The notes under the pieces: generated by a model
The model's database searches: none
What the model was told of the DNA's origin: nothing
Seen by the model: only the letters and a program-made list of their open reading frames with translations
Program-made: the position numbers and the translations under genes
Shown: positions 6,925-14,308 of the stretch, one piece after another
Layout: the number at the start of each line of letters is the position of its first letter
Numbering within the stretch: the first letter of the stretch is position 1
DNA from: Acidaminobacter sp.
Lineage (GTDB): Bacteria; Bacillota_A; Clostridia; Peptostreptococcales; Acidaminobacteraceae
Direction of reading: 5' to 3'
NCBI GenBank assembly: GCA_009881125.1
Contig: WXFH01000321.1
Span: forward strand, 1-14,503
Length of the DNA stretch: 14,503 bases

Positions 6925-9900
6925 TACGCTACGCTGCCTCCGTCGTCATAGAGATAATCGTTGAGTTCCCCAATAATCTCGTTGAGCTGATTTTTAAATA
7001 CTTTGTTGATCTTGTCGAAGCCGCCGGAACTTTTAAACGAGCCGGCATCAAAAGTACTTCGATCAATAATGCTTTCCTGAATGAGATTTTTTTCTATTCG
7101 GTCAATCCAGTTCAGCTCCATTTTGTTGAAGCTGTGATTCTTCTTCAGCCGTTCAACAGCACGCGCGATGCGCGTTTCGTGATTCAAAAGTGAGGATCCA
7201 AGCGCCTGCTGACGGATTAAGCTGATGATGTCCGCTGCTATATCCTCGTTCTTCAGTTCCTTCATGGCTGTGTTCAGCTGCTGCTCCGTGAAATTGTGTC
7301 GGTCCAGCTCTAACCTGAGGCTCTTTAAGCTCTCTCTGGTCAACTCCTTTGGTCGGGTGCAGACAATATTCAGCGCCGTGATTTTATTCATGTTGTCTGT
7401 GATAAATGCCTTAAACTCCTCCAGATAGTCTGCCGGCTTCTTACCTTCACCATAGCCTCTGGTATGGCTAAGCAGCGCGTCTTTTTTGTCAGAGATGACT
7501 ACAGCGCGCCTTGGATCTGTGGTGCCTTCGTTCAAGCGGTCAAACAACTGCTGATACTTTAACAAATGGGCTTTGGCAAGCTCTGCAGGCATTTCTCTGA
7601 CCTGTTCAATAAACTGCGTAGGGCTCAGTCCGCCCGACAGATCCACGAAATGCGCCATGGCCTTCTCGGACATGCTGCGCTTGCTGCGGTGCAGCTTGGC
7701 GAGGATCATGTCGATCTGCTTCTCGACCTGCTTTTCATATGTCAGGGTTGTCAGTCCGTGGATTAAGTCTTCAAAGGTGGTCGCAGGATTCGCCACAACT
7801 GGTTTCATGGTGCTGACCGGCTCTAAGGACTCATAGACCCCAATAGGATCATAAATCTCAAAGTGCGTTTTGCCTATGTTCGGGCAAAGCCTCGTCGCAC
7901 GCCCCATCATCTGCTCAAACAATATTCTGGATTTCACACGCCTTAAGAAAACCAACGTGGTGATTTCAGGGACGTCAATACCCGTTGTGAGAAGATCGAC
8001 GGTGACAACAATATTGGGATACTTTTCGTTCTTGAATTTCTTGATGGCTTCCAAAACTTTCTTTTTATTGCCGCCGCCCACACTTCCGGTGATTTTCATG
8101 ATGGCTTCATTGTCAACGCCTTGCGCCTCATAGATTTCCTTCAGGATTTTGACAATGAGATCCGCGTGGCTGTCGTCCACGGCGTAGATCAGGGTTTTAC
8201 CATCCCCTTCAGGATCAAGGCCATTGGCGATTTCTTCTAGGACGGTCTTATTGAAGGACTCAGTAATGACTTGTCGGTTAAATTTCTCCACGTCAAACTT
8301 GAGCTCGTCCTCAAGCTCATCACTGTTTATGATTTCACCGGTGTCCGGATCGTAGATCGCGACGGTTTCTCCCTTTTCGTAGACAATGCCATTTTTGCTG
8401 AGCTCAGTCAAAATGGTGTGGGGTGCGTCATGATCCACCAAATGTCCATCCACGACCGCTTCCCTGTAAGAGTAGTTGAAGACGGGCTTTCCGAAAATCT
8501 CGCTGGTATGTAAAGCCGGCGTCGCGGTCAAGGCGATTTTTACCGCTTCAAAATAGTCCAGGACTGTTCGGTATTTGCTGATGTACTCCTCCTGATTTCG
8601 GTAGAGGATCTCTTCATCATCCATTTCCTTGTCAAGAATATAGCCTCTATGCGCCTCATCAATGACAATCAGGTCGTAATCCGAAACTGCAGGCATTGTG
8701 GTGTCTTCATTGTAGAGGATACGTTTGACCAGGCTCTGGACCGTGGCAACATGAATTTTGGTTTCTTTTTCAATGTCCTTGTCTTCGAGGTTTCGAATGT
8801 TGTAGATTTCATCCAGAGTCATTAGGTCTTCAATTTTGACTTCTTTGAAGACATCCTGCGCCTGTTCTCCGAGGGCGGAGCGGTCGACCAGGAATAGAAC
8901 TCGCTTGAACCTGTTCGTTTTGAGGAATCTGTAGATCATGCCAAGTACTGTTCTGGTCTTCCCTGTTCCTGTTGCCATTGAAAGCAGCGCCGTGGTGCTG
9001 CCCCCAATGACGGCTTGCTCTGCGGCTTCTATGGCTTTAATCTGATAATCCCGTAGATTGAGGCCGTCAGGGTCTCGCAAAAGATCGTATTCAAGCACTT
9101 TCAGGGATTGATTTGCAGCCTCAATATCTTTTTCCAAAAGCTCCATGATTCCGCTGGGGCTCATCCAGCCTTGCTGTGCTCTTGGAATGTTGGAGGATTG
9201 ACGAACATCCAGGAACCAAATACCCGATTTGGTCTCTATCTGTTTTAAATACTTTCTGCCGTTAGTTGCAAATAGCAACGGGACTTTATAGTCATTCCAT
9301 TTATTGACGACATAGTCAGCATGCTCCTCTTTTATTGTCGAAGCATAGTCTTTACATTGATAGTCCAGCACTGAGGGGATGTCCACCATCATGCGCTTGG
9401 CTTCAACAATGGCCACGAGCTTGAGACCAATGAACAGTGCATAATCCGCGGATCCGTGATCACCCACTTTGGAATTGGTTGGCCATTCGGCAATGGCTAA
9501 ATTTCTGCCCTTCTGAGGCCTGGTCCCTTTGGAATATCTCAGGTTGACAGTGTCCGCTTCCCAACCTACTTTTCTTAATTGAGCGTCGATCAGATACCGG
9601 GTTTCGTTCTCTGAGAGCTTCATTCTTTCTGAAGCAGTGGAAGCACGCCTGACGCGCTCTTGAAGGGTCAATGATCCGGTGCTTGATGACTCAAAACTCT
9701 TCAACTGTTCTGTGAGCTGTTGGATCATTGCTTCTTTCTCGCTCAGCAGAACTTCAAAATTGGATTGCTGACTGAGGTCCTCAGGCAGGTGAAATGGGGT
9801 GGGCTTTTCGTGACCATCGGCATACGTCTGAAAAAACCATATGCCAAGATTGTGCGCCATTTCAAGCAGTGTCACACAATCCTCAAAGGAGTCGTAATTG

Positions 9901-10190
9901 TCGTGAACGGCTTTATTTCGCTTAGTCCTAAGGGCATAGAGAATGTCGTCAATACCCTGGGAGATCAGGCCTTCTTTTTTGAGGAGGCGGATCCGGTTTG
10001 CATGGGTATTCTCATAGGTTGGAGGCTCTATGCCGTCTATTTGAAGCATCAAGTTCACAATAGTCTCGCCGAATAGGCCCAGCTTGATTAAGCAGGAATT
10101 GGTGTCGGTGTACAGATAGTTTTCCGCCGTTCCCCCTAGATTCGACAGCATTGGGAAAGCTGGGTTGAGAAACTCGAAATTCGACTTCAT
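6924..10190 (-). CDS. hsdR: Type I restriction endonuclease motor subunit HsdR (EcoEI-like)
   Basis: A 1088-residue ATP-dependent translocase and nuclease. Residues about 20-120 resemble a DUF4145 domain, often found at the N-terminus of this HsdR type. A coiled segment (145-170) leads to the PD-(D/E)XK nuclease, with ADY (Asp249) and EAK (263-265). The superfamily 2 helicase motifs follow: Walker A ATGTGKT (406-412), DEAH (511-514), TATPA (555-559), TTGIDVPE (735-742) and QMMGRATR (760-767). A helical C-terminal domain (about 830-1088) anchors the subunit to the methylase in relatives. ATG at 10190 has GAGGAG 8 nt upstream. No frameshift or lost catalytic residue was seen. GC content is visibly higher than in the flanking modules, so the operon probably has a different origin. 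Confidence 0.97.
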   Translation of the reverse strand: MKSNFEFLNPAFPMLSNLGGTAENYLYTDTNSCLIKLGLFGETIVNLMLQIDGIEPPTYENTHANRIRLLKKEGLISQGIDDILYALRTKRNKAVHDNYDSFEDCVTLLEMAHNLGIWFFQTYADGHEKPTPFHLPEDLSQQSNFEVLLSEKEAMIQQLTEQLKSFESSSTGSLTLQERVRRASTASERMKLSENETRYLIDAQLRKVGWEADTVNLRYSKGTRPQKGRNLAIAEWPTNSKVGDHGSADYALFIGLKLVAIVEAKRMMVDIPSVLDYQCKDYASTIKEEHADYVVNKWNDYKVPLLFATNGRKYLKQIETKSGIWFLDVRQSSNIPRAQQGWMSPSGIMELLEKDIEAANQSLKVLEYDLLRDPDGLNLRDYQIKAIEAAEQAVIGGSTTALLSMATGTGKTRTVLGMIYRFLKTNRFKRVLFLVDRSALGEQAQDVFKEVKIEDLMTLDEIYNIRNLEDKDIEKETKIHVATVQSLVKRILYNEDTTMPAVSDYDLIVIDEAHRGYILDKEMDDEEILYRNQEEYISKYRTVLDYFEAVKIALTATPALHTSEIFGKPVFNYSYREAVVDGHLVDHDAPHTILTELSKNGIVYEKGETVAIYDPDTGEIINSDELEDELKFDVEKFNRQVITESFNKTVLEEIANGLDPEGDGKTLIYAVDDSHADLIVKILKEIYEAQGVDNEAIMKITGSVGGGNKKKVLEAIKKFKNEKYPNIVVTVDLLTTGIDVPEITTLVFLRRVKSRILFEQMMGRATRLCPNIGKTHFEIYDPIGVYESLEPVSTMKPVVANPATTFEDLIHGLTTLTYEKQVEKQIDMILAKLHRSKRSMSEKAMAHFVDLSGGLSPTQFIEQVREMPAELAKAHLLKYQQLFDRLNEGTTDPRRAVVISDKKDALLSHTRGYGEGKKPADYLEEFKAFITDNMNKITALNIVCTRPKELTRESLKSLRLELDRHNFTEQQLNTAMKELKNEDIAADIISLIRQQALGSSLLNHETRIARAVERLKKNHSFNKMELNWIDRIEKNLIQESIIDRSTFDAGSFKSSGGFDKINKVFKNQLNEIIGELNDYLYDDGGSVA

Positions 10191-10209
10191 CAGATCCGCT
10201 CCTCATAAC

Positions 10210-10232
10210 TCGGGCTGCACTATATGGCCCGA
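10210..10232. promoter_or_regulatory. Inverted repeat in the hsdR leader
   Basis: TCGGGC (10210-10215) and GCCCGA (10227-10232) form a 6-bp GC-rich stem with an 11-nt loop, just upstream of the hsdR ribosome binding site. On the plus strand it is followed by a short pyrimidine-rich stretch, so it could act weakly as a terminator in that direction. In the hsdR transcript it would be a leader hairpin. Confidence 0.3.
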
Positions 10233-10362
10233 CTATTTTTCCTCATCCTTTTTGACGTCCCATATCAAGCACGATTTTCGAAACACCATCGTTAAACATT
10301 TTTGAGAAGACTTCTATAGCTTAATCTCATCAAATACAACTTCACTCATGGTGACAGGTATA
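10233..10362 (-). repeat. Dispersed repeat, copy E
   Basis: On the minus strand the frame reads IPVTMSEVVFDEIKL, one stop, then KSSQKCLTMVFRKSCLIWDV, KKDEEK and a stop at 10235-10233. The first block matches copy D (LPVT..E) and copies A-C (VPGN..E); the second matches copies D and F. Relative to D it is three codons shorter, an in-frame difference. It lies between hsdR and the membrane-protein module. Confidence 0.6.
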
Positions 10363-10393
10363 GCATCGCAATTCTATCATTCAGTCATATTTG

Positions 10394-10927
10394 TCAAACT
10401 CTTTGAATAAACTGTTGAATCATTTCTTCCAATTCTTTGCGATTTATTTTTTCATAGCTAATGGCTCTCCCACTGTGCATAACGAAGTATAGATCACACC
10501 ACTTTTCATTAGACTGAACTTCATTAAGTTGTCCATTAAGAACTTCATTATAGTATTCACCTACTATTCTCTTTTTTATGGCCTCCCATGCTAATTTTGA
10601 AGATGTTACCTCTGCAAGTAACCATACAAGAATCACTAGAAAAACAACGATGAATATGAAGGTGATGTCATTAAAATAAAGCCCGAGCTGTCCAAATGCA
10701 CCCGCAAAGATCTGTAATGCAGTACCGATAGCTATGAACATAAACGCAACAACGCTTTTGTACTTTTGGATTATCATTGATGAGTAATATTCCAAGTTAA
10801 AAAAATAGAAGGATGCTCGACTATAATAAACGCTTTCTTTTTCATCCAAATATCCCTTCACACCAGTTATCGCTCCTACCAGTGTAAAAACAAGACCAAT
10901 TACAGATACAAACCCTGCTATCTCCAA
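10394..10927 (-). CDS. Small membrane protein with three transmembrane helices, unknown function
   Basis: A 177-residue protein that I do not recognise. Hydrophobic helices are predicted by eye at about 4-24 (FVSVIGLVFTLVGAITGV), 58-82 and 87-109 (ITFIFIVVFLVILVWLLAE). Between the first two lies a charged and aromatic stretch (YLDEKESVYYSRASFYFFNL). The C-terminal third (about 110-177) is soluble and charged, ending ELEEMIQQFIQRV. There is no enzymatic motif. The start is TTG (10927-10925), preceded by GAGGTG 7 nt upstream, which decides it. It lies 61 nt downstream of the CoiA-like gene on the same strand, so the two probably share a transcript. Membrane proteins paired with nucleases are common in defence modules, but a role here is inference. 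Confidence 0.75.
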   Translation of the reverse strand: MEIAGFVSVIGLVFTLVGAITGVKGYLDEKESVYYSRASFYFFNLEYYSSMIIQKYKSVVAFMFIAIGTALQIFAGAFGQLGLYFNDITFIFIVVFLVILVWLLAEVTSSKLAWEAIKKRIVGEYYNEVLNGQLNEVQSNEKWCDLYFVMHSGRAISYEKINRKELEEMIQQFIQRV

Positions 10928-10988
10928 TACTTCTCACCTCATAGTTAACCAACACCTATAGATTGTCTCATCAAAATACTTATGATAT

Positions 10989-12077
10989 CTATTCTTTAGG
11001 TTTTGAAGCTTTGCTATTCAACAACTTTCTAAACACATCCTCGAGATCAACAAGCACACCTCTTAATCCACCAGCACCAGTTTTTCCTAACGTTCTTGTA
11101 GTACAAGTTAGCATTTCCTTACACATCGACTCAGAGAGCTCTATATCATCCTGCATAAGAAATCTTAGTATCTGGCGTGCATTCTTAAAGCTTACATCGA
11201 GTGTTTTAAGCTCTTCAAAAGCTTGTTGTAAATCAAATCCATCTAAATCCACATCTTGAATAACTGAAGTATCGCTAATTCCAAACGTCTCTATTTTCAA
11301 TTGGATTTTTTTGTCATTTAACATTTTTGCTTCTAACATCTTAAACTCAAGTTGTTGATCCTCGAACTTGTTCATGATCTTGCCAGTTTGAGCAAGTTCC
11401 AAATCACTTAGTTTCAACGTGATTTCAAATGGCCTTGTCACTGCATCATCTATTTGTACCATTGTAATAAATGTCAGAGTTTTTGTTTTAGTATCAAGTA
11501 ACAAAACTACACTGTTGACTGTCTCGTTAAGGATCAGTCTTTTAACCAGATCCATATCTTCTTCATCCTTGTAGATTTTCCGCTTATTTGATATATCAAG
11601 AATCCATATGTTATTGATTCCATTTTCACGATAATATGTATTCTTCTGATCCATTCCTATCACATCTATTGAATTCACATAGTCTACTGCTAAAATACCC
11701 CCATTCTGAAAATTGAAAATCAGGTCAGATCTAAATTTGTTATCTATTTTCTTCTCAACCTCTGGTGACACAAGGGGAAATTTTTCAGTCAAGCACTCAT
11801 GCAGCATTTTTTTTGCAGCTCTCATTCTCTCTGTTTGTTTCTTAGTGTATTCACTGTATTCGCAATCTTTCAATGTTCCGATTCTATGAGCAAAATGAGC
11901 AGTTTTTAATTCAGTATGCTTATATGTAAGTAAACTTCCGCAATCAATGCATGTTAGCAGGCATGATTTACTGGCATTTCTAAGTGTTAACTCATTTTGT
12001 TTGAAATTCTGATACTTCCTATCTGATAAATAATCAAACAAATTGATTTCGATTCCATCTAACTTGCCATTTTGCAA
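10989..12077 (-). CDS. CoiA-like zinc-ribbon / PD-(D/E)XK nuclease-family protein
   Basis: A 362-residue protein. Residues 43-46 (CIDC) and 61-64 (HFAH), within KHTELKTAHFAHR, match the Cys/His zinc-ribbon-like N-terminus of competence protein CoiA. The next region, FRSDLIF (Asp118), then ILAVDYVNSI (Asp132) and YYRENGINNIWILD (148-161), matches the CoiA nuclease core. CoiA proteins usually have Glu-x-Gln where this has Asp-x-Val, so activity may be altered. The C-terminal part (about 180-362) has no recognised motif and is absent from short CoiA homologues. The start is TTG (12077-12075) with GGGAGG about 8 nt upstream. The family suggests action on DNA during uptake or entry. Next to a membrane protein in a defence island it could instead be an effector nuclease. 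No other competence gene is present. Confidence 0.72.
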   Translation of the reverse strand: MQNGKLDGIEINLFDYLSDRKYQNFKQNELTLRNASKSCLLTCIDCGSLLTYKHTELKTAHFAHRIGTLKDCEYSEYTKKQTERMRAAKKMLHECLTEKFPLVSPEVEKKIDNKFRSDLIFNFQNGGILAVDYVNSIDVIGMDQKNTYYRENGINNIWILDISNKRKIYKDEEDMDLVKRLILNETVNSVVLLLDTKTKTLTFITMVQIDDAVTRPFEITLKLSDLELAQTGKIMNKFEDQQLEFKMLEAKMLNDKKIQLKIETFGISDTSVIQDVDLDGFDLQQAFEELKTLDVSFKNARQILRFLMQDDIELSESMCKEMLTCTTRTLGKTGAGGLRGVLVDLEDVFRKLLNSKASKPKE

Positions 12078-12182
12078 ACCTAATGCCTCCCTACATATGA
12101 TAGCTATTTAGTTTACTCAAAAATAAAGCAACTCGTTTCATCATACTTATCACACACTATTCGACTAATTACTAACAATAAA

Positions 12183-12191
12183 AGTATAGCA
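12183..12191 (-). promoter_or_regulatory. Extended -10 promoter candidate for the CoiA-like gene
   Basis: On the minus strand TGCTATACT combines an extended TG with a near-consensus -10 box (TATACT), about 105 nt upstream of the TTG start. No convincing -35 box was seen, as is usual for extended -10 promoters. Confidence 0.35.
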
Positions 12192-12223
12192 TAAATTTTG
12201 GGAGTAAATCCTTCATTGCACAT

Positions 12224-12340
12224 CTACATTTGCATAGTTTCTGTCCTGACACAAACAAAGCACTCTTCAACTGATTGATACTGGACATCCCATACCAGAC
12301 ACCTTTCTCGGAATGTTAGTGTTAAACAATTCTGAAAAGC
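12224..12340 (-). repeat. Dispersed repeat, copy F
   Basis: On the minus strand the frame reads FQNCLTLTFRERCLVWDV, then QYQSVEECF and on to a stop at 12226-12224. The first block aligns with copy E (SQKCLTMVFRKSCLIWDV). Of ten codon differences over the 15 codons from Cys-Leu-Thr to Trp-Asp-Val, five are synonymous (ACG/ACA, TTT/TTC, TGC/TGT, TTG/CTG, GAC/GAT). This argues for descent from a real gene. The N-terminal block seen in copy E is missing here. It lies just beyond the promoter end of the CoiA-like module. Confidence 0.6.
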
Positions 12341-12414
12341 TTGTAATTAGACCTTTTAACGAAAACAAATTCATATTTGTTCTTTTTACCGACAATACAA
12401 AAGAATACTGCTAA

Positions 12415-12795
12415 AGATTTCGTAAATTCTATTTAGAATACAAAAAAAGAGCCACGACTGTCTGGTGACGAAATATCTTATATAGTTTGGGGTAGATATG
12501 TTAGAAACCAGGGTCTGCAAATTCTAGAACACGATGCACTAAATAAACAAGTTAGCTTTGAATTCCAAAACAAACAATTCGCTTGTATGAAAAGAACAGC
12601 TTGAACTTATATCAGTTTTATAAATCTATAATTTATATAGAAATGGATGTCTTAGAGATGCCACGTGAATTGCATCATAAAATTTTGAAGGATTTTAGGT
12701 CTTGTTTACAGAAAAATAGAATTAGAAACGAATTAAGTTTGATGCTTTATGGTCTATATGATAACGATGAAGACGATGATATCATACATGACTGA
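12415..12795 (+). pseudogene. Possible broken plus-strand gene, unknown product
   Basis: Three protein-like frames follow one another. The first, RFRKFYLEYKK, reaches a run of seven A at 12442-12448. The next frame then reads EPRLSGDEISYIVWGRYVRN and on to FACMKRTA, with a stop at 12601-12603. A third frame, open from 12562, ends with LHHKILKDFRSCLQKNRIRN and an acidic tail, stopping at 12793-12795. No start with a ribosome binding site was found; a TTG at 12583 and an ATG at 12643 in the third frame both lack one. The simplest reading is an old gene with at least two frameshifts, one at the A-run. The 70-codon last segment could alternatively be a small gene. The product is not recognised. 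Confidence 0.3.
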
Positions 12796-12852
12796 CTTCT
12801 TTATTATACATTCACTAGAAGCTGAAATTTGTTTCAAATGAAGTTTTTCAAT

Positions 12853-12858
12853 AAGGAG
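12853..12858 (+). promoter_or_regulatory. Ribosome binding site that fixes the SHOCT gene start
   Basis: AAGGAG here lies 8 nt before TTG at 12867. An in-frame GTG at 12858 overlaps this site and cannot be the start, so the TTG is preferred. Confidence 0.75.
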
Positions 12859-12866
12859 TGATACCG

Positions 12867-13874
12867 TTGGGGGTAATTAGACACGAAGTTTTTTATGATT
12901 GTACTGTAAACGAAAAATTTGAACGCGCCTTCAAAGCTATCGTTTTTGCAGCTGGAAAGATTGGAACAGTCATTAGGTCTGATGAGGCTGATGGAACTGT
13001 ATACTTCAGTACACCCCGCACTTTTTCTTCATTTGAATTTCAATTCATTGGCAGTGTTCTTAGCGATGATAGCGAAGCTGACTATCTGACTATCAAACTA
13101 TACGGCGAAACCTATGGCTCAGCTGCGACATATAAAAAAGTTGCCGATGCAAAATTCGCAGAGTTTAAACAAAACATTGAAAGCTACCTTGACAAACGAA
13201 ATGATTTTGTTGACTCTTTCGGTGAGGATGACGGTGATGAGATAGCACAATTTAACCCATCAAGTTCAGAAAAGACACCATTGCCAGAGAAATTCACACC
13301 AAATAAATCAGTGGGTTTGTATTTACAGTTAAACACCAACCAGCATAAATGGCGGCTACCCTTTACTTTAAATCGGAGAATTTACGATTACAATGAACTG
13401 GTAAGCTACGAGCTCATTGAAGACGGAGAAACCATCACTTCAGGCGGACTTGGGAGATCAATTGTTGGCCTTACATTTGGTGCCGTAGGTGGCATTATAG
13501 GTGGCGTTACAGCCAAGAGAAGAACAAAGTCGCTATGTTCATCCCTTCTAATCCGAATTACCGTTAACGACATCCATGAATCAACCAGATTTATCAAATT
13601 TATTGAAACGGCAACAAAAAAGAGTTCTTTGACTTATAAGTCGGCTTTTAAGAATGCACAGGAATGCCTTTCCATTTTCGAACTGATTAATAAGTATAAT
13701 GAGGAGCAAGAGGCAAAATTGAAATCAGTCAAAACACAGGTTGCCTCTGTAATCCCACCCTCCCCTGCGCCAAGTATCGCTGATGAGCTGCTTAAATATA
13801 AGAGCCTTTTAGACTCGGGCGTTATCACTCAAGAGGAATTTGAAAAATTTAAAATCAGCCTTATTAAGGGATAG
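12867..13874 (+). CDS. SHOCT-domain protein with a glycine-rich segment, unknown function
   Basis: A 335-residue protein started by TTG. The N-terminal half (about 1-115, GVIRHEVFYDCTVNEKF to NIESYLDKR) looks like a mixed alpha/beta domain. An acidic linker follows (about 112-128, with GEDDGDE). A strand-rich domain (148-190, YNELVSYELIEDGE) leads to a glycine-zipper-like stretch (192-214, GGLGRSIVGLTFGAVGGIIG) that might insert into or lie against a membrane. The C-terminus (303-335, SIADELLKYKSLLDSGVITQ, then EEFEKFKISLIKG) is a clear SHOCT motif, a short helical pair used for oligomerisation or protein contacts. This architecture recurs in Firmicute accessory genes; function is unknown. 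It is the only intact plus-strand gene in the window and stands alone. Confidence 0.85.
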   Translation: MGVIRHEVFYDCTVNEKFERAFKAIVFAAGKIGTVIRSDEADGTVYFSTPRTFSSFEFQFIGSVLSDDSEADYLTIKLYGETYGSAATYKKVADAKFAEFKQNIESYLDKRNDFVDSFGEDDGDEIAQFNPSSSEKTPLPEKFTPNKSVGLYLQLNTNQHKWRLPFTLNRRIYDYNELVSYELIEDGETITSGGLGRSIVGLTFGAVGGIIGGVTAKRRTKSLCSSLLIRITVNDIHESTRFIKFIETATKKSSLTYKSAFKNAQECLSIFELINKYNEEQEAKLKSVKTQVASVIPPSPAPSIADELLKYKSLLDSGVITQEEFEKFKISLIKG

Positions 13875-13894
13875 TCATTCTGCGATTTTCAAAT

Positions 13895-14025
13895 GGAGGT
13901 CCTATAATGATTACATAGACGACGTACCTACTTTTGGACAAGATAAGAATAGGCCAATCATCTATACTGAGACAAATAGTGGATTTGAGTTTTATGGGCG
14001 GACAAAATCTCAATTTCAATCGTGA
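13895..14025 (+). pseudogene. Possible small-gene remnant with a strong ribosome binding site
   Basis: GGAGGT at 13895-13900 is followed 6 nt later by ATG (13907), but that frame stops after three codons (ATG ATT ACA TAG). A neighbouring frame is open from before 13895 to a stop at 14023-14025 and reads YIDDVPTFGQDKNRPIIYTE, then TNSGFEFYGRTKSQFQS. A one-base change just after the ATG would join the two, so a frameshifted small gene of about 40 codons is likely. The product is not recognised. Confidence 0.3.
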
Positions 14026-14047
14026 ACTTCACTAAAAAATCCTGGAG

Positions 14048-14205
14048 AACCATACCTAGTACACTCAGTAAAATTAATGACGTTGTTTTTGATAAAAGTT
14101 AGACATTTTTAAGCTTAATAAAGAATGACATGTTCAAATCTCAGGATTCGGTACCAGGTAACTTAGAAGAAATTCGCAAAATCGATCTTCAATTCAATCC
14201 TAACA
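14048..14205 (+). repeat. Dispersed repeat, copy G (two partial units)
   Basis: Plus-strand CCATACCTAGTACACTCAGT (from 14050) reads TIPSTLSKINDVVFDKS then a stop. A second start block at about 14148 (TCGGTACCAGGTAAC) reads SVPGNLEEIRKIDLQFNPN. The first resembles copy E (IPVTMSEVVFDE); the second resembles copies A-C (VPGN..E) and shares CTTCAATT with copy D. The second conserved block (FRK..L.W) was not found. Confidence 0.45.
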
Positions 14206-14221
14206 CCCATTGTCCAATCGA

Positions 14222-14308
14222 TGGCTCTTGAGATCGGATTGGTGGCTCTAAGTCATCGGAACGAGTATTCCACGGTATCAGAGCCACCTAATCTCTGAAA
14301 TAGAGCCA
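14222..14308. repeat. Nested imperfect inverted repeat
   Basis: An inner pair, GATTGGTGGCTCT (14237-14249) and AGAGCCACCTAATC (14280-14293), matches over 13 bp with one bulge. An outer pair, TGGCTCT (14222-14228) and AGAGCCA (14302-14308), encloses it. The loop contains GGAA and TTCC, which can also pair. There is no T-run, so it is not a simple terminator. It could be a structured RNA, a small palindromic element or the end of an insertion sequence cut by the window edge. Confidence 0.6.

Noticed and set aside
9720..10076. 118-codon plus-strand open frame inside hsdR
   Set aside because: Antisense to the N-terminal domain of hsdR, with no ribosome binding site or recognised motif.
10989..12077. 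Calling the CoiA-like gene a competence gene
   Set aside because: No other competence genes are present, the catalytic motif differs and the setting is a defence island, so only the family resemblance is claimed.
12858..12860. GTG as start of the SHOCT gene
   Set aside because: It overlaps the AAGGAG ribosome binding site; the TTG at 12867 has correct spacing.
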